A DNA stretch of 64,000 bases from Streptomonospora litoralis (lineage in GTDB: Bacteria; Actinomycetota; Actinomycetes; Streptosporangiales; Streptosporangiaceae): assembly GCF_004323735.1 (NCBI RefSeq), contig NZ_CP036455.1, forward strand, positions 2,351,101 to 2,415,100. Reading direction: 5' to 3'. Position numbers and translations under genes: made by a program. The notes below the pieces were generated by a model. The model ran no database searches and had not been told where the DNA came from. It saw only the letters and a program-made list of their open reading frames with translations. Of this stretch, positions 1 through 8,230 are shown one piece after another; the stretch's first letter is position 1; every line of letters starts with the position of its first letter.

Positions 1-42
1 GCCCGTTGGCGCCGGTCACGGTGCAGGCGGCAGACTGGTGGC

Positions 43-1320
43 ATGAGCCGACGCCAGCTTGAGCGCGGGCAGGCGCTGCGGGGGATCATGGGGCCCGAGG
101 GGGTCGAACCGCTGCCCGAGGGCGGCCTCGACGGCCTCGACGACGACTGCACCATCCTGCACATCGACATGGACGCCTTCTTCGCCGGCGTCGAGCGGTT
201 GGAGCACCCCGAGACCCGGGGCAAGCCCATCATCGTCGGCGGTACGGGGCCGCGCGGCGTGGTCTCCTCGGCCGACTACATCGCCCGCTCCTACGGCGTC
301 CACTCGGCCATGCCGATGGTGCGGGCGCTGCGGCTGTGCCCCGACGCCGTGGTCTTCCCGCCCGACGGCGCCGCCTACAAGCGCGTCTCCGAGGCGGTCA
401 TGGACATCCTGCTGTCGGTGACCCCCGAGGTCGAGCCCGTCTCGCTGGACGAGGCGTTCCTGGACGTCTCCGGCGCGCGCCGGAGGCTGGGCTCGCCGGT
501 GCGCATCGCCGAGCTGATCCGCAGCCGGGTGCGCGACGAGCAGAGCCTGACCTGCTCGGTGGGTGCGGCCGCGACCAAGTTCGCGGCCAAGCTCGCCTCG
601 ACCCGGTGCAAGCCCGACGGCCTGCTGGCGGTGCCCACCGAGAGGGTCACCGCGTTCCTGCACCCGATGCCGGTGGGCGCGCTGTCGGGCGTGGGCGACA
701 AGACCGAGCAGACCTTGACCCGCCTGGGGCTGCGCACGGTCGGCGACGTGGCGCGGGTCTCGGCGGCCACGTTGCGCGGCGAGTTCGGCGCCGCGCTGGG
801 GGAGCGCCTGGCGGCCTTGGCCCGGGGCCGCGACGAGCGCCCCGTCGTGCCGTCCTCGCCCGACAAGAGCATCGGTGCCGAGGAGACCTTCCCCCGCGAC
901 GTCGACGACCCGGCCACCATCCGGCGGGAGCTGCTGCGCCTCGCCGAGAAGGTCGCGCGGCGGATGCGCGGCCGCGGGCAGGTCGGCCGCACGGTGGTCG
1001 TGAAGCTGCGCCGGGCCGACTTCACCACCATCACCCGCTCGCGCACCCTGGCCGAGCCCACCGACGTCGCCCACGAGATCAACGCCGCCGCGCGCGAACT
1101 CTACGCCGCAGCCGGCCTGGAGCGGGTGCGGCTGCGGCTGGTGGGGGTGCGCGTGGAGGGGCTGGGGCCGGTCTCGGCGTCCCACCGCCAGCTCAGCCTG
1201 GAGGAGCCCGAGACCGGATGGCGGGAGGCCGAGCAGGCCATGGACGCCGTCACGCGCCGTTTCGGGGCCGGAGCCATCCGCCCGGCGGCTTTGGCCAAGC
1301 GTGAGGAGAATGACGTATAG
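43..1320 (+). CDS. dinB: DNA polymerase IV (Y family)
   Basis: Translesion DNA polymerase that copies past damaged template bases. The palm carries IDMDAFF at residues 41-47, whose Asp42 is the first metal ligand, and SLDEAFLD at 134-141 with the catalytic Asp136-Glu137 pair. A helix-hairpin-helix-like LSGVGDKTEQTL begins at residue 214, followed by a little-finger domain. QLSL at 383-386 resembles a sliding-clamp-binding motif. At 425 aa it has an N-terminal extension of about 34 residues before the usual start of the core; GTG or ATG codons inside the extension are alternatives. It stands alone, followed by a hairpin-rich gap. Family assignment is secure; the exact start is less so. Confidence 0.96.
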   Translation: MSRRQLERGQALRGIMGPEGVEPLPEGGLDGLDDDCTILHIDMDAFFAGVERLEHPETRGKPIIVGGTGPRGVVSSADYIARSYGVHSAMPMVRALRLCPDAVVFPPDGAAYKRVSEAVMDILLSVTPEVEPVSLDEAFLDVSGARRRLGSPVRIAELIRSRVRDEQSLTCSVGAAATKFAAKLASTRCKPDGLLAVPTERVTAFLHPMPVGALSGVGDKTEQTLTRLGLRTVGDVARVSAATLRGEFGAALGERLAALARGRDERPVVPSSPDKSIGAEETFPRDVDDPATIRRELLRLAEKVARRMRGRGQVGRTVVVKLRRADFTTITRSRTLAEPTDVAHEINAAARELYAAAGLERVRLRLVGVRVEGLGPVSASHRQLSLEEPETGWREAEQAMDAVTRRFGAGAIRPAALAKREENDV

Positions 1321-1360
1321 TACGGCAACTTTCGGGTCATAGGACTCGTTATAGGGGCAG

Positions 1361-1402
1361 GGGGAGCCCGCCGGCCGACCGGTTCGCGGACCGGGCATCC
1401 CC
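1361..1402 (+). terminator. hairpin after dinB
   Basis: About 40 nt after the dinB stop an imperfect hairpin can form: GGGG/GCCCG at the left pairs with CGGGC/CCCC at the right, around an inner CCGGT/ACCGG stem. There is no U-tract. It is a plausible terminator or processing hairpin; the assignment is tentative. Confidence 0.35.
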
Positions 1403-1502
1403 CGGCAGTACTGGGGACAGCAGAAGGGCGAGCGCAGCGGTGTTGCGGTTAGACGGTGAGGGTAATGTGGCCTACGTGGGCCGGCTACACGTTCATCTTT
1501 TC

Positions 1503-1532
1503 TTTTCAGTAGGCGCTAAGGCACCTTATTCT
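1503..1532 (+). promoter_or_regulatory. candidate promoter of DUF3040 gene
   Basis: TTTTCA at 1503-1508 and TATTCT at 1527-1532 are separated by 18 bp in a locally AT-richer stretch. This resembles a principal-sigma promoter for the DUF3040 gene starting at 1606. It would place the transcription start just before the palindrome at 1543-1565. Confidence 0.4.
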
Positions 1533-1542
1533 GGGCATACCA

Positions 1543-1565
1543 CTGAACAACAGCTTGTTGTTCAG
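1543..1565. promoter_or_regulatory. perfect 10-bp-arm inverted repeat, likely operator
   Basis: CTGAACAACA (1543-1552) and TGTTGTTCAG (1556-1565) are perfect inverted arms around a 3-nt centre. The element is AT-rich against its surroundings and lies about 40 bp before the DUF3040 start, at or just after the predicted transcription start. It has the form of a dimeric repressor site, or of a 5' hairpin if transcribed. No cognate regulator is visible nearby. Confidence 0.5.
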
Positions 1566-1605
1566 CAAACCTCACCCCACGCAGGGACTGTCATTGGGAG
1601 GCGCC

Positions 1606-2025
1606 GTGCCGCTCTCTGAACACGAGCAGCGTATGCTCGACCAGATCGAGCAGGCGCTGTACGCCGAGGATCCGAAGTTCGCCAACACTGTGCGCCAGAC
1701 GAACCCGGCCGTGCACTACAAGCGGTCGATCGTCCAGGCATCGATCGGGTTCGTCGTCGGGATCTCGCTCCTCATGGGCGGCGCGATCTTCCAGCAGGTC
1801 ATCGTGGGTGTCATCGGCTTCGTCGTCATGCTCGCCTGCCTGCTGTGGGGACTCTCCGCCTGGCGGCGCGTCGCCGGCGGCACCGCTGAGGCCGCCGCCG
1901 AGCCGCAGGGCAAGAGCAAGGGCAAGAGCTCCGAGCCCAAGCAGCGCCGGCGCCAGCAGCGCCCCGGGATGATGCACCGCTTCGAGGAGCGCTGGCGCCG
2001 CCGCCAGGAAGGCGACGACAAGTAG
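1606..2025 (+). CDS. DUF3040 family membrane protein
   Basis: Small membrane protein of a family common in actinobacteria (DUF3040); the molecular role is unknown. The start is GTG at 1606, preceded by GGGAGG (1596-1601), which gives the family's characteristic N-terminus VPLSEHEQRMLDQIEQAL. An earlier in-frame ATG at 1555 falls inside the upstream palindrome and is rejected. The 139-aa product has an acidic amphipathic N-terminal segment, two hydrophobic stretches at about 43-62 and 65-83, and a basic Lys/Arg/Gln-rich tail that is probably cytoplasmic. It is monocistronic, bounded by the operator-like palindrome upstream and a strong terminator downstream. Confidence 0.85.
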   Translation: MPLSEHEQRMLDQIEQALYAEDPKFANTVRQTNPAVHYKRSIVQASIGFVVGISLLMGGAIFQQVIVGVIGFVVMLACLLWGLSAWRRVAGGTAEAAAEPQGKSKGKSSEPKQRRRQQRPGMMHRFEERWRRRQEGDDK

Positions 2026-2064
2026 CAGGCCGCCGCCCCGCGGCCGGTGCCCCGAACCCAGAGA

Positions 2065-2120
2065 GCGCACACGCCAACGCGCCCGCCGGATCCTTCCGGC
2101 GGGCGCTTTGGCGTGTGCGC
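2065..2120. terminator. long-stem terminator, probably bidirectional
   Basis: Two 26-nt arms (2065-2090 and 2095-2120) are complementary at 25 of 26 positions around a 4-nt loop. They lie 40 nt after the DUF3040 stop and before the convergent transglutaminase gene. There is no long U-run, as is usual in GC-rich actinomycetes. It probably separates the two convergent transcripts. Confidence 0.75.
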
Positions 2121-2266
2121 CGGTTGAAGCGGGAACCGGCTACCGACGCGAGGCGCCTGGCGCCACCCGAGCCGTCAGGCCGGGTCACTATCTCCCGGCT
2201 TGAGCTTGAGCAGCGGCGAGGAAGCCGGCTCTGCGCGGCCCTCCCCGCCTGCCGACCCTTGCCGGG

Positions 2267-4618
2267 TCAGCTCACCGCGGGTCCGGTGCGCGGGGCCGGG
2301 CGGCTCGGAGCGGGCTGCGGGAAGGCGGTCAGCGAGCCGGGCAGCAGCAGCGCCCGCAGCACGGCTGCGCGGCCGCGCAGCCGCCGCAGTGCCGTGCGCA
2401 CCAGCCTGCTGTCGACGGCCGGGGAGCCCTCCTGGTGCACCTCGGGCGCATACCGGGCGCTCTCCTCGGCCATCGCCAGCCGCCACAGCGCCTCGCGGGC
2501 ATCGTCGCCGAGCCCGTGATCGGCTGCCAGCCGCCGGGCCGTACCGCGCGGCGACTCGGCCGCGTTCCAGGCGACACCCAGGTCGCGGCAGTCGTCGCGC
2601 AGTTCCCGCCAGGCGGCGTGCGCGCGCTGGGCCGCCGAACCCGCGCGCACCCAGCGCGTGCGCCGCACCAGCGTGCGCGCCAGCGCGGGCAGTGCGGCGA
2701 GCAGCAGCGCCGCCGGGACCAGGGCGAGCCACCACCAGCCGGGTCCGCCGCCGTCGCCCGGGCCGCCGCCGAAGACGCCCTCGTCCGCCTCCTCGGAGGC
2801 GTCGGGGCTCGTGGGCGTTTCGGTGGGCACCCGGGGCTCGTCGGGGGCCGCCGAGGGTTCGGTGCCGCCGTTCTCCCGGGAGTTCTGCGATCCGGGCGCA
2901 TCGCCGCGCTGCGGTGCCGAGGGCATCCCGTCCGCGTATTCGGGCACCGTGGCCGTGCCCTGGCCGCCGGAGGAGGAGGAGGGGGTCGGCTCGAACCGCA
3001 GCCAGCCCGCGCCCTCGAAGTACAGCTCCGGCCAGGCGTGGGCGTCGGACTCCGAGACCTCCCACACCCCGTCGCCGGCACTGGTGCCCGAGGTGTAGCC
3101 GATCCCCACGCGGGCGGGGATGCCCGCCTGCCGCGCCAGCAGCGCCATGGCGCCGGCGAACTGCTCGCAGTAGCCCACCCGGCTGTCGAACAGGAAGTGG
3201 TTCAGCGGGTCCTCGCCCGCCGGGATCGAGGGCGGGCTCAGGTCGTAGGTGAAGCGGTCACCCGCGGCGAACCAGTCCTGCAGCGCCACCGCCCGGTCGT
3301 AGGACGTGGAATCGCCGGCGGTGATCCGCTCGGCCAGTTCCCGGGTGCGCTCGCCCACCGAATCGGGCACCTCCAGATAGCGCTCGTCCAGGTCGCCGCT
3401 GGGCTCCAGGTCGGCGGCCAGCACGTCGGGGTCGGGCCGGTTCGGCAGGCTCACCACCTCGTAGGAGGTCCCGCGGGCCGGAGCGCCGGTGGTGAACACC
3501 ATGAGCGTCTCGGGGTCGGCGTACCACTCGCCGGACGCGGACACCCGGCGCGGCGGGTACGGCATGGGCAGGAAGTCGGCCTCGAACCGGTCGGCCAGTT
3601 CGACCTCGGTGGTCGTGCGCTCGCTGCCGATGAAGCTCTGGCCCGGCGGCGAGGGCAGCGTCTCGTCGCCGAGGTCGCCGTCACCGTCGGCGCGCAGCCG
3701 CGACATGGTCCAGTTCTGGCCGTCGAAGACGTCCAGCGAGTACATGCGCAGGTAGCCCGGATCGGTCGCGTCGGTCCGGTAGTTCAGTACCGGCCGGTCG
3801 GAGGTCGACGTCAGATCCCGGCGCAGGCTGACCAGGGGGTGGGTGGTCGTGATGGTCTCGCCGCCGAGCCGGCTGCCGTCGGCCAGCGCGTAGAGGGCGC
3901 TGGAGGACAGGCCCGGGACGGCGAGCGGGACGATCAGCGCCAGAGTCACCGCGACGGCGGCCACCCCCGCCGTGGTCAGCAGTTTCTGGAAGCCGCCGAG
4001 GACGGGGGCCGCGGTGTCGTGGGCCGCGCGCACGGTGATTCCCTGCCGCGAGCCGCGCGCCCAGCCGTCCACGGCGAGCAGCGCCACGTAACCCGCCGCG
4101 GCCGCGGCGAAGGCGAACGTGCTCACGCCGTCGTCGTCCACCAGCAGCGGTACGAGCAGCAGCCCTGCCAGCGGCAGCGCCATCATCGCAGCGGCCCGCG
4201 CGGTCACCGCGAGGAAATCCGAGACGATGGCCAGCAGCCCCATCGCCGCCGCGATCACCAGCGCCAGGGCCGGGGTCGCCGGGATGGGGGTGGTCTCCGC
4301 CCCGATCTGCATGCGTCCCTCGCTGAACACGGCGAGCAGTTCGGCCAGGGCGCCGGGGGTGGGCACGAACCCCAGCGGGGCGGCGTAGGGCACGAACGCG
4401 CCGGTCAGCACGCACAGCGCCGCCACCGCCTGCACGAGGGGGATCAGGACGACGGTGAGCCGGGCGGCCCGCAGCCCCAGCCCGACCAGCGCGCAGACGG
4501 CCACGATGACGGCGGAGGGGCCCCACCAGGAGCCGCCGGCGATCACCGGCGCCAGCGCAGGCAGTGCCAGCAGCAGCGCGGCGGCGGTCGCCAAGGTCAG
4601 TGCGGCCTTTGCGATCAT
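2267..4618 (-). CDS. TgpA-like membrane transglutaminase protein
   Basis: Membrane protein with a transglutaminase-like (papain-fold) domain, expected to act on proteins or peptides outside the membrane; the substrate is unknown. About six to seven hydrophobic helices occupy residues 1-225. A DUF3488-type extracellular region follows, then the transglutaminase core with nucleophile Cys484 in RVGYCEQFAG and His527 in SDAHAWPELYF. The third position is FEPTP, so a Glu appears where many homologues have Asp. A Pro/Ser/Asp-rich linker, one further transmembrane helix and a DUF4129-like C-terminal segment complete the 783 aa. The start chosen is ATG at 4618, which overlaps the stop of a 16-codon mini-ORF (ATGA); GTG at 4639 lacks a Shine-Dalgarno. 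It is last in an operon with moxR and DUF58 genes, a common trio. Confidence 0.88.
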   Translation of the reverse strand: MIAKAALTLATAAALLLALPALAPVIAGGSWWGPSAVIVAVCALVGLGLRAARLTVVLIPLVQAVAALCVLTGAFVPYAAPLGFVPTPGALAELLAVFSEGRMQIGAETTPIPATPALALVIAAAMGLLAIVSDFLAVTARAAAMMALPLAGLLLVPLLVDDDGVSTFAFAAAAAGYVALLAVDGWARGSRQGITVRAAHDTAAPVLGGFQKLLTTAGVAAVAVTLALIVPLAVPGLSSSALYALADGSRLGGETITTTHPLVSLRRDLTSTSDRPVLNYRTDATDPGYLRMYSLDVFDGQNWTMSRLRADGDGDLGDETLPSPPGQSFIGSERTTTEVELADRFEADFLPMPYPPRRVSASGEWYADPETLMVFTTGAPARGTSYEVVSLPNRPDPDVLAADLEPSGDLDERYLEVPDSVGERTRELAERITAGDSTSYDRAVALQDWFAAGDRFTYDLSPPSIPAGEDPLNHFLFDSRVGYCEQFAGAMALLARQAGIPARVGIGYTSGTSAGDGVWEVSESDAHAWPELYFEGAGWLRFEPTPSSSSGGQGTATVPEYADGMPSAPQRGDAPGSQNSRENGGTEPSAAPDEPRVPTETPTSPDASEEADEGVFGGGPGDGGGPGWWWLALVPAALLLAALPALARTLVRRTRWVRAGSAAQRAHAAWRELRDDCRDLGVAWNAAESPRGTARRLAADHGLGDDAREALWRLAMAEESARYAPEVHQEGSPAVDSRLVRTALRRLRGRAAVLRALLLPGSLTAFPQPAPSRPAPRTGPAVS

Positions 4619-4665
4619 CGTGTACCGGCGGTCCCGCACCTGGTGCGGTGCACGGCGGCGGGCAT
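4615..4665 (-). CDS. 16-aa leader mini-ORF overlapping transglutaminase start
   Basis: AAGGAGG (4674-4680 on the complementary strand) lies 8 nt before an ATG at 4665 that opens a 16-codon frame, MPAAVHRTRCGTAGTR. Its TGA overlaps the ATG of the transglutaminase gene (ATGA). The large gene's own start has no separate Shine-Dalgarno, so it is probably translated by termination-reinitiation from this mini-ORF. A frameshift error near the start is the main alternative explanation. Confidence 0.45.
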   Translation of the reverse strand: MPAAVHRTRCGTAGTR

Positions 4666-4754
4666 GCGCCGTTCCTCCTTCGCGAGCCTCGGGTGGACGG
4701 GGGACAAGGGGGTCGAAAGGGTCGAAAGGATGCGGCTACCCGCAGGCGCGGGCC

Positions 4755-6002
4755 CTAGTCGTCGGCGATCATCGCCCCGCCCGAACCGGCATGGCCCAGC
4801 GCGGCGCCGCCCCAGGCGCGCGGCAGATCGGTCGGCGAGCCGACCTCGGCCGCCGTCCACCCGGCCTCGCGCAGTGCCGTGGCCGCCTGCTGCGCTGCGG
4901 CGGGCTCCGGCCAGGCGGCGCGGGTGCACAGCAGGGCGACGCAGGAGCGCCCGCGGTTGCCGGGCAGCCGGGCCAGCGCGGCAAGGTCGGCGGCCGAAAG
5001 CGCCCCCAGCACGGCCACGACCAGGCCGTGCCCGCTGACGTGGGACTGCCCGATCGCCTCCGCGGCGGCGGCGAGGGAGGAGTTGTCCGAGGCGGGTGCG
5101 ACGGCCAGAGCGTCGAGGACATCGGGCGTGGTCTGGGCCGCCACCGCGCCGCTGTCGGTGTGCAGCCGCAACTCGTGGCCGCGGCCGACGAGGTGCGCGG
5201 CGACCGACGCCGCCGCGCTCACCGCGGTCTCCAGCGAAGAGTCCGGCCCCGCACCCGCGTGCGCGCGGCCGCGCAGGTCGGCCAGCACCGCACTGCGGTC
5301 GCTGAGGGGGTGCTCCTCGCGGCGCACCATAAGCTCGCCGTAGCGGGCCGTACTGCGCCAGTGCACCCGGCGCATGTCGTCGCCGTGCTGGTAGCCGCGC
5401 GGCACCGGGTCGTTCTCGGTCCCGCCCGCCGGGGAGCGCGCGGTGCTGTCGCCGTCCTCGGCGGTCGCGCCCGGTACGGCGACGCTGGGCAGCGCCACTA
5501 CCGGCGGCGTGACGAGCAGGGTCGTCGGCGCGCCGAGCGGGCTGCGGCGCCGCAGGCAGTTCAGCGGGTCGCTGAAGGACAGCGTCAGCGGTCCCACGGG
5601 GTAGGCGCCGCGGATCTCGGTGCGGACACGGTAGGTGAGGTCGCGCACGGCGCGCGGCCCCAGGAAGCCGACGTTGAACCGGGGCGCCTGGCCCAGCGCG
5701 TAGGGCAGCGTGTCGTCCACCGCCAGGCCGCCCACGGGCAGGCCCGTCGCGGCGTTGGCCACGCGGATCAGCACCCGCGCTTCGGATCCGGCAGCGGTAC
5801 GGGAAGGCTGCAGTGCCCGGCTGTGTACCACGCGCCGCGGCGCGCCCCACAGCGTCAGTCCCGCCAGCAGCGGCAGCGCGAACACCAGGACGCCGAATCC
5901 GACCAGGTCGCGTTCGCCGATGACCAGCCCGCTGGCGATCAGCGCGGCGCCGCCGCTGAGCAGGCCCCAGCCGCGGACGGTCAAGGCCGGCAGCAGTCTC
6001 AC
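4755..6002 (-). CDS. DUF58 domain-containing protein
   Basis: DUF58 family protein, usually encoded between a MoxR ATPase and a transglutaminase and thought to act with them at the membrane; its activity is not established. Two hydrophobic segments lie near residues 10-55. The DUF58 signature RGYQHGDDMRRVHWRSTARY follows near residue 215, in a von Willebrand A-like C-terminal half. The start is GTG at 6002 with GGGGAG five nt upstream, 16 nt after the moxR stop, so the two are co-transcribed. The 415-aa length is normal for the family. Confidence 0.9.
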   Translation of the reverse strand: MRLLPALTVRGWGLLSGGAALIASGLVIGERDLVGFGVLVFALPLLAGLTLWGAPRRVVHSRALQPSRTAAGSEARVLIRVANAATGLPVGGLAVDDTLPYALGQAPRFNVGFLGPRAVRDLTYRVRTEIRGAYPVGPLTLSFSDPLNCLRRRSPLGAPTTLLVTPPVVALPSVAVPGATAEDGDSTARSPAGGTENDPVPRGYQHGDDMRRVHWRSTARYGELMVRREEHPLSDRSAVLADLRGRAHAGAGPDSSLETAVSAAASVAAHLVGRGHELRLHTDSGAVAAQTTPDVLDALAVAPASDNSSLAAAAEAIGQSHVSGHGLVVAVLGALSAADLAALARLPGNRGRSCVALLCTRAAWPEPAAAQQAATALREAGWTAAEVGSPTDLPRAWGGAALGHAGSGGAMIADD

Positions 6003-6018
6003 GCGTGCTCCCCGGCGC

Positions 6019-7008
6019 TCAGCGCGGACTGGGGATGGGCAGGCGGGCCACGATCTCGGAGACGACCTGCTCGGGTGCGCGGCGCTCCGTCAGGGCTCCG
6101 GGGCTGGGCAGCAGCCGGTGGGCCAGCACCGGCACCGCCAGCGCCTGCAGGTCGTCGGGGACCACGTAGTGCCGCCCCTCCAGCGCCGCGTAGGCGCGCG
6201 CGGCCCGGACCAGGTGGATGGTGGCGCGCGGCGAGGCGCCCAGGCGCAGCGCCGAGGAGGAGCGGGTGGCCGTGACCAGGTCGACGGCGTAGCGCCGCAC
6301 GCCGGGGGCGACGTGGATGGCCTTGACCCGTTCGACCATGGTGCGCACGTCGGCTGCGTCGGCGACCGGCTCCAGCCTGTCCAAGGGCGAGTCGGAGCTG
6401 TGGGTGTCGATCATGTCCAGCTCCGCCTGGGGAGTGGGGTAGCCCACCGAGATGCGGGCCATGAAGCGGTCGCGCTGAGCCTCGGGCAGCGGGTAGGTGC
6501 CCTCCATGTCGGCCGGGTTCTGCGTGGCGACCACCATGAACGGGTGCTCCAGCGAGCGGGTCTCGCCGTCGACGCTGACCTGCAGCTCCTCCATGCACTC
6601 CAGCAGCGCCGACTGCGTCTTGGGGGAGGCGCGGTTGATCTCGTCGCCCAGCACGATGTTGGCGAAGACCGGGCCGGGGTTGAACTCGAACTCGTTGCGG
6701 TCCCGGTGGTAGATGCTGACGCCGGTGATGTCGGCCGGCAGCAGGTCGGGCGTGAACTGCACGCGCTGCACCGAGCAGTCGACGGCGCGCCCCAGCGCCT
6801 TGGCGAGCATCGTCTTGCCCACACCCGGGATGTCCTCGATGAGGAGGTGCCCCTCGGCGAGGAGAACGGTCAGCGCGATGCGCACGACGTCGGGTTTGCC
6901 CTCGATGACGGTCTCGATCGCTTCGCGGATCCGGTCGGCGACCGCGATGACACCGTCGCCGTCCGGTAGCCCGTCCTCCTGCGTGTTCTGCCGCGTGCCC
7001 AGTGACAC
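6019..7008 (-). CDS. MoxR-family AAA+ ATPase
   Basis: AAA+ ATPase of the MoxR family, a chaperone-like factor that remodels or matures partner proteins; here the partners are probably the DUF58 and transglutaminase proteins encoded downstream. Walker A is GVGKT at 62-66, Walker B is VLGDEINRA, sensor 1 is ATQNP, and the arginine-finger region EAQRDRFMARI is present. The GTG at 7008 follows an AGAGGGG-like ribosome site and gives 329 aa. An in-frame ATG upstream would run back through the mraZ promoter and add a low-complexity segment, so it is rejected. First gene of the leftward operon, divergent from mraZ. Confidence 0.93.
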   Translation of the reverse strand: MSLGTRQNTQEDGLPDGDGVIAVADRIREAIETVIEGKPDVVRIALTVLLAEGHLLIEDIPGVGKTMLAKALGRAVDCSVQRVQFTPDLLPADITGVSIYHRDRNEFEFNPGPVFANIVLGDEINRASPKTQSALLECMEELQVSVDGETRSLEHPFMVVATQNPADMEGTYPLPEAQRDRFMARISVGYPTPQAELDMIDTHSSDSPLDRLEPVADAADVRTMVERVKAIHVAPGVRRYAVDLVTATRSSSALRLGASPRATIHLVRAARAYAALEGRHYVVPDDLQALAVPVLAHRLLPSPGALTERRAPEQVVSEIVARLPIPSPR

Positions 7009-7045
7009 GAGTCCCCTCTCTGAGGATCCGGAGCCGATGGAACCG

Positions 7046-7073
7046 AGGCTAGAGCCAAAGTGCGCGAATGCAA
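7046..7073 (-). promoter_or_regulatory. candidate moxR operon promoter
   Basis: On the complementary strand, TTGCAT (7068-7073) and TAGCCT (7046-7051) are spaced 16 bp apart, 38 nt before the moxR GTG. The stretch is AT-rich for this genome, in the 359-bp divergent gap between moxR and mraZ. Apart from this promoter and the mraZ control region, nothing else is seen in that gap. Confidence 0.5.
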
Positions 7074-7285
7074 ACCAAATCCCAAAAACGGCTTGCGCCG
7101 TAGCGGCGAGCGGTGCGTCACGTCTGCCTGGCCCCGGCGCGCGCGGCGCGGCGCTCGGCGAGGCGGTACCACGGGCGTGTGGCGGCGGCCCCCCGGGCTG
7201 GGCCCCGCGGCCACTCCACTCTGCACCACCCTCGTTGACCTGCGGTTTCTTGGAGGGTGAAGCTTCGCGGCGGCGATTGAAACTG

Positions 7286-7327
7286 TTGACCGTGGGGAAG
7301 AGTGGAGTACAGTGGAGCATCGTGGAG
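7286..7327 (+). promoter_or_regulatory. mraZ promoter with four MraZ boxes
   Basis: GTGGGG at 7292 and GTGGAG at 7302, 7312 and 7322 form four direct repeats spaced exactly 10 bp apart, the arrangement known for binding sites of MraZ, which represses its own operon. A promoter, TTGACC (7286-7291) and TACAGT (7308-7313) with a 16-bp spacer, overlaps the boxes. Bound MraZ would therefore exclude RNA polymerase. The mraZ start codon is 40 bp downstream. Confidence 0.85.
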
Positions 7328-7367
7328 CGGGAGACTGCCTCCACTGGGGGCTTGGGAGGTGGGGCCG

Positions 7368-7799
7368 TTGTTTCTCGGCACCCACGAACCGCGCCTCGAC
7401 GAGAAGGGACGCCTGTTCCTTCCGGCGAAGTACCGCGACGAACTGTCGGGGGGACTGGTGATCACGAAGGGACAGGAGCGCTGCCTCTACGTCTTTCCGG
7501 TCGACGAGTTCCAGCGCATCACCGAGGCCCTCCGCTCGGCGCCCGTCACCGCCAAGGCGGTCCGCGACTACAGCCGGGTGTTCTTCGCCAGCGCCTCCGA
7601 CGAAGTCCCCGACAAGCAGGGGCGCATCACGGTCCCCGCCGGCCTGCGCGCCTATGCCGGCCTGGAACGCGACTGCGTCGTCATCGGGGCCAACACGCGG
7701 TTGGAGATCTGGGACGCCGCGGCCTGGGCCCGCTACGAAGCCGAACAGGAGCAGGCTTTCGCGGATCTGTCGGAGGAGGTGTTGCCGGGGGTGCTGTGA
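7368..7799 (+). CDS. mraZ: transcriptional regulator MraZ
   Basis: DNA-binding repressor of the dcw operon, of AbrB-like fold and acting as a ring oligomer. The start is TTG at 7368, eight nt after GGGAGG (7354-7359). This yields the conserved N-terminus [20 protein letters not shown]; upstream in-frame codons lie inside its own operator. Two SpoVT/AbrB-like repeats are recognisable, [16 protein letters not shown] in the N-half and [16 protein letters not shown] in the C-half, the latter with the expected Arg and Pro. The 143-aa length is typical. It is the first gene of the dcw cluster and is followed by an unusual 431-bp gap before rsmH. Confidence 0.95.
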   Translation: MFLGTHEPRLDEKGRLFLPAKYRDELSGGLVITKGQERCLYVFPVDEFQRITEALRSAPVTAKAVRDYSRVFFASASDEVPDKQGRITVPAGLRAYAGLERDCVVIGANTRLEIWDAAAWARYEAEQEQAFADLSEEVLPGVL

Positions 7800-7869
7800 C
7801 TTCGCGCGACCGCGGTGCCGGCCTCGACACCCGCGCACACCGGTCCGCCGAGCCACCGCCGACCAAGCC

Positions 7870-7991
7870 CTGTCTGGACGCCGGCCTTCAGGCGCGAGCC
7901 GCAGTCAGCTGACGCATCTTCCCCGGCGCCAGGTGGCGACCGCCTCGCAGCGCGGTCCGCGGGTCCCGCGCCTGAAGGCCAGTCCGGACAG
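7870..7991 (+). other. long imperfect stem in mraZ-rsmH gap
   Basis: The 431 bp between mraZ and rsmH (7800-8230) hold no convincing gene. They contain arms at 7870-7896 and 7967-7991 whose cores, GGCCTTCAGGCGCG and CGCGCCTGAAGGCC, pair perfectly for 14 bp. Pairing extends outwards through GGAC and CTGTC with a small internal loop. About 70 nt separate the arms, with a GTCAGCTGAC palindrome inside. In the mraZ transcript this would be a stable leader or intercistronic structure; its role is unknown. Confidence 0.5.
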
Positions 7992-8230
7992 CAGCCGGTG
8001 CCCGCAGCGCACGGTGTGCGTGAAGCGCAGGGAGCACGGCTGGAGCCGGCTCGGCCGGCAGCAGAAGACGAGACACCGACCGCGGACGCAGAACCCACCC
8101 GCAGCGCGGGCACCGCAGGGGAGCGCGGAGCCGGCCGCGGGGAGAGGCCGGCGTTCGCAGCGGCCCGACGGGGGAGGCCGCGGCGGCCCGAGGCGGCGCC
8201 GCAACGGTCGGTGAGTGAGGAGGGGGCACT

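Noticed and set aside
16-1398. 460-codon frame on the minus strand over dinB
   Set aside because: Gly/Arg/Ala/Asp-rich mirror of the dinB third-position GC bias; no motif or ribosome site, and dinB is unmistakable on the plus strand.
2435-5038. 867-codon plus-strand frame opposite the transglutaminase and DUF58 genes
   Set aside because: Composition (Gly, Arg, His, Gln, Ala) is that of an antisense shadow; the opposite strand encodes clear protein families.
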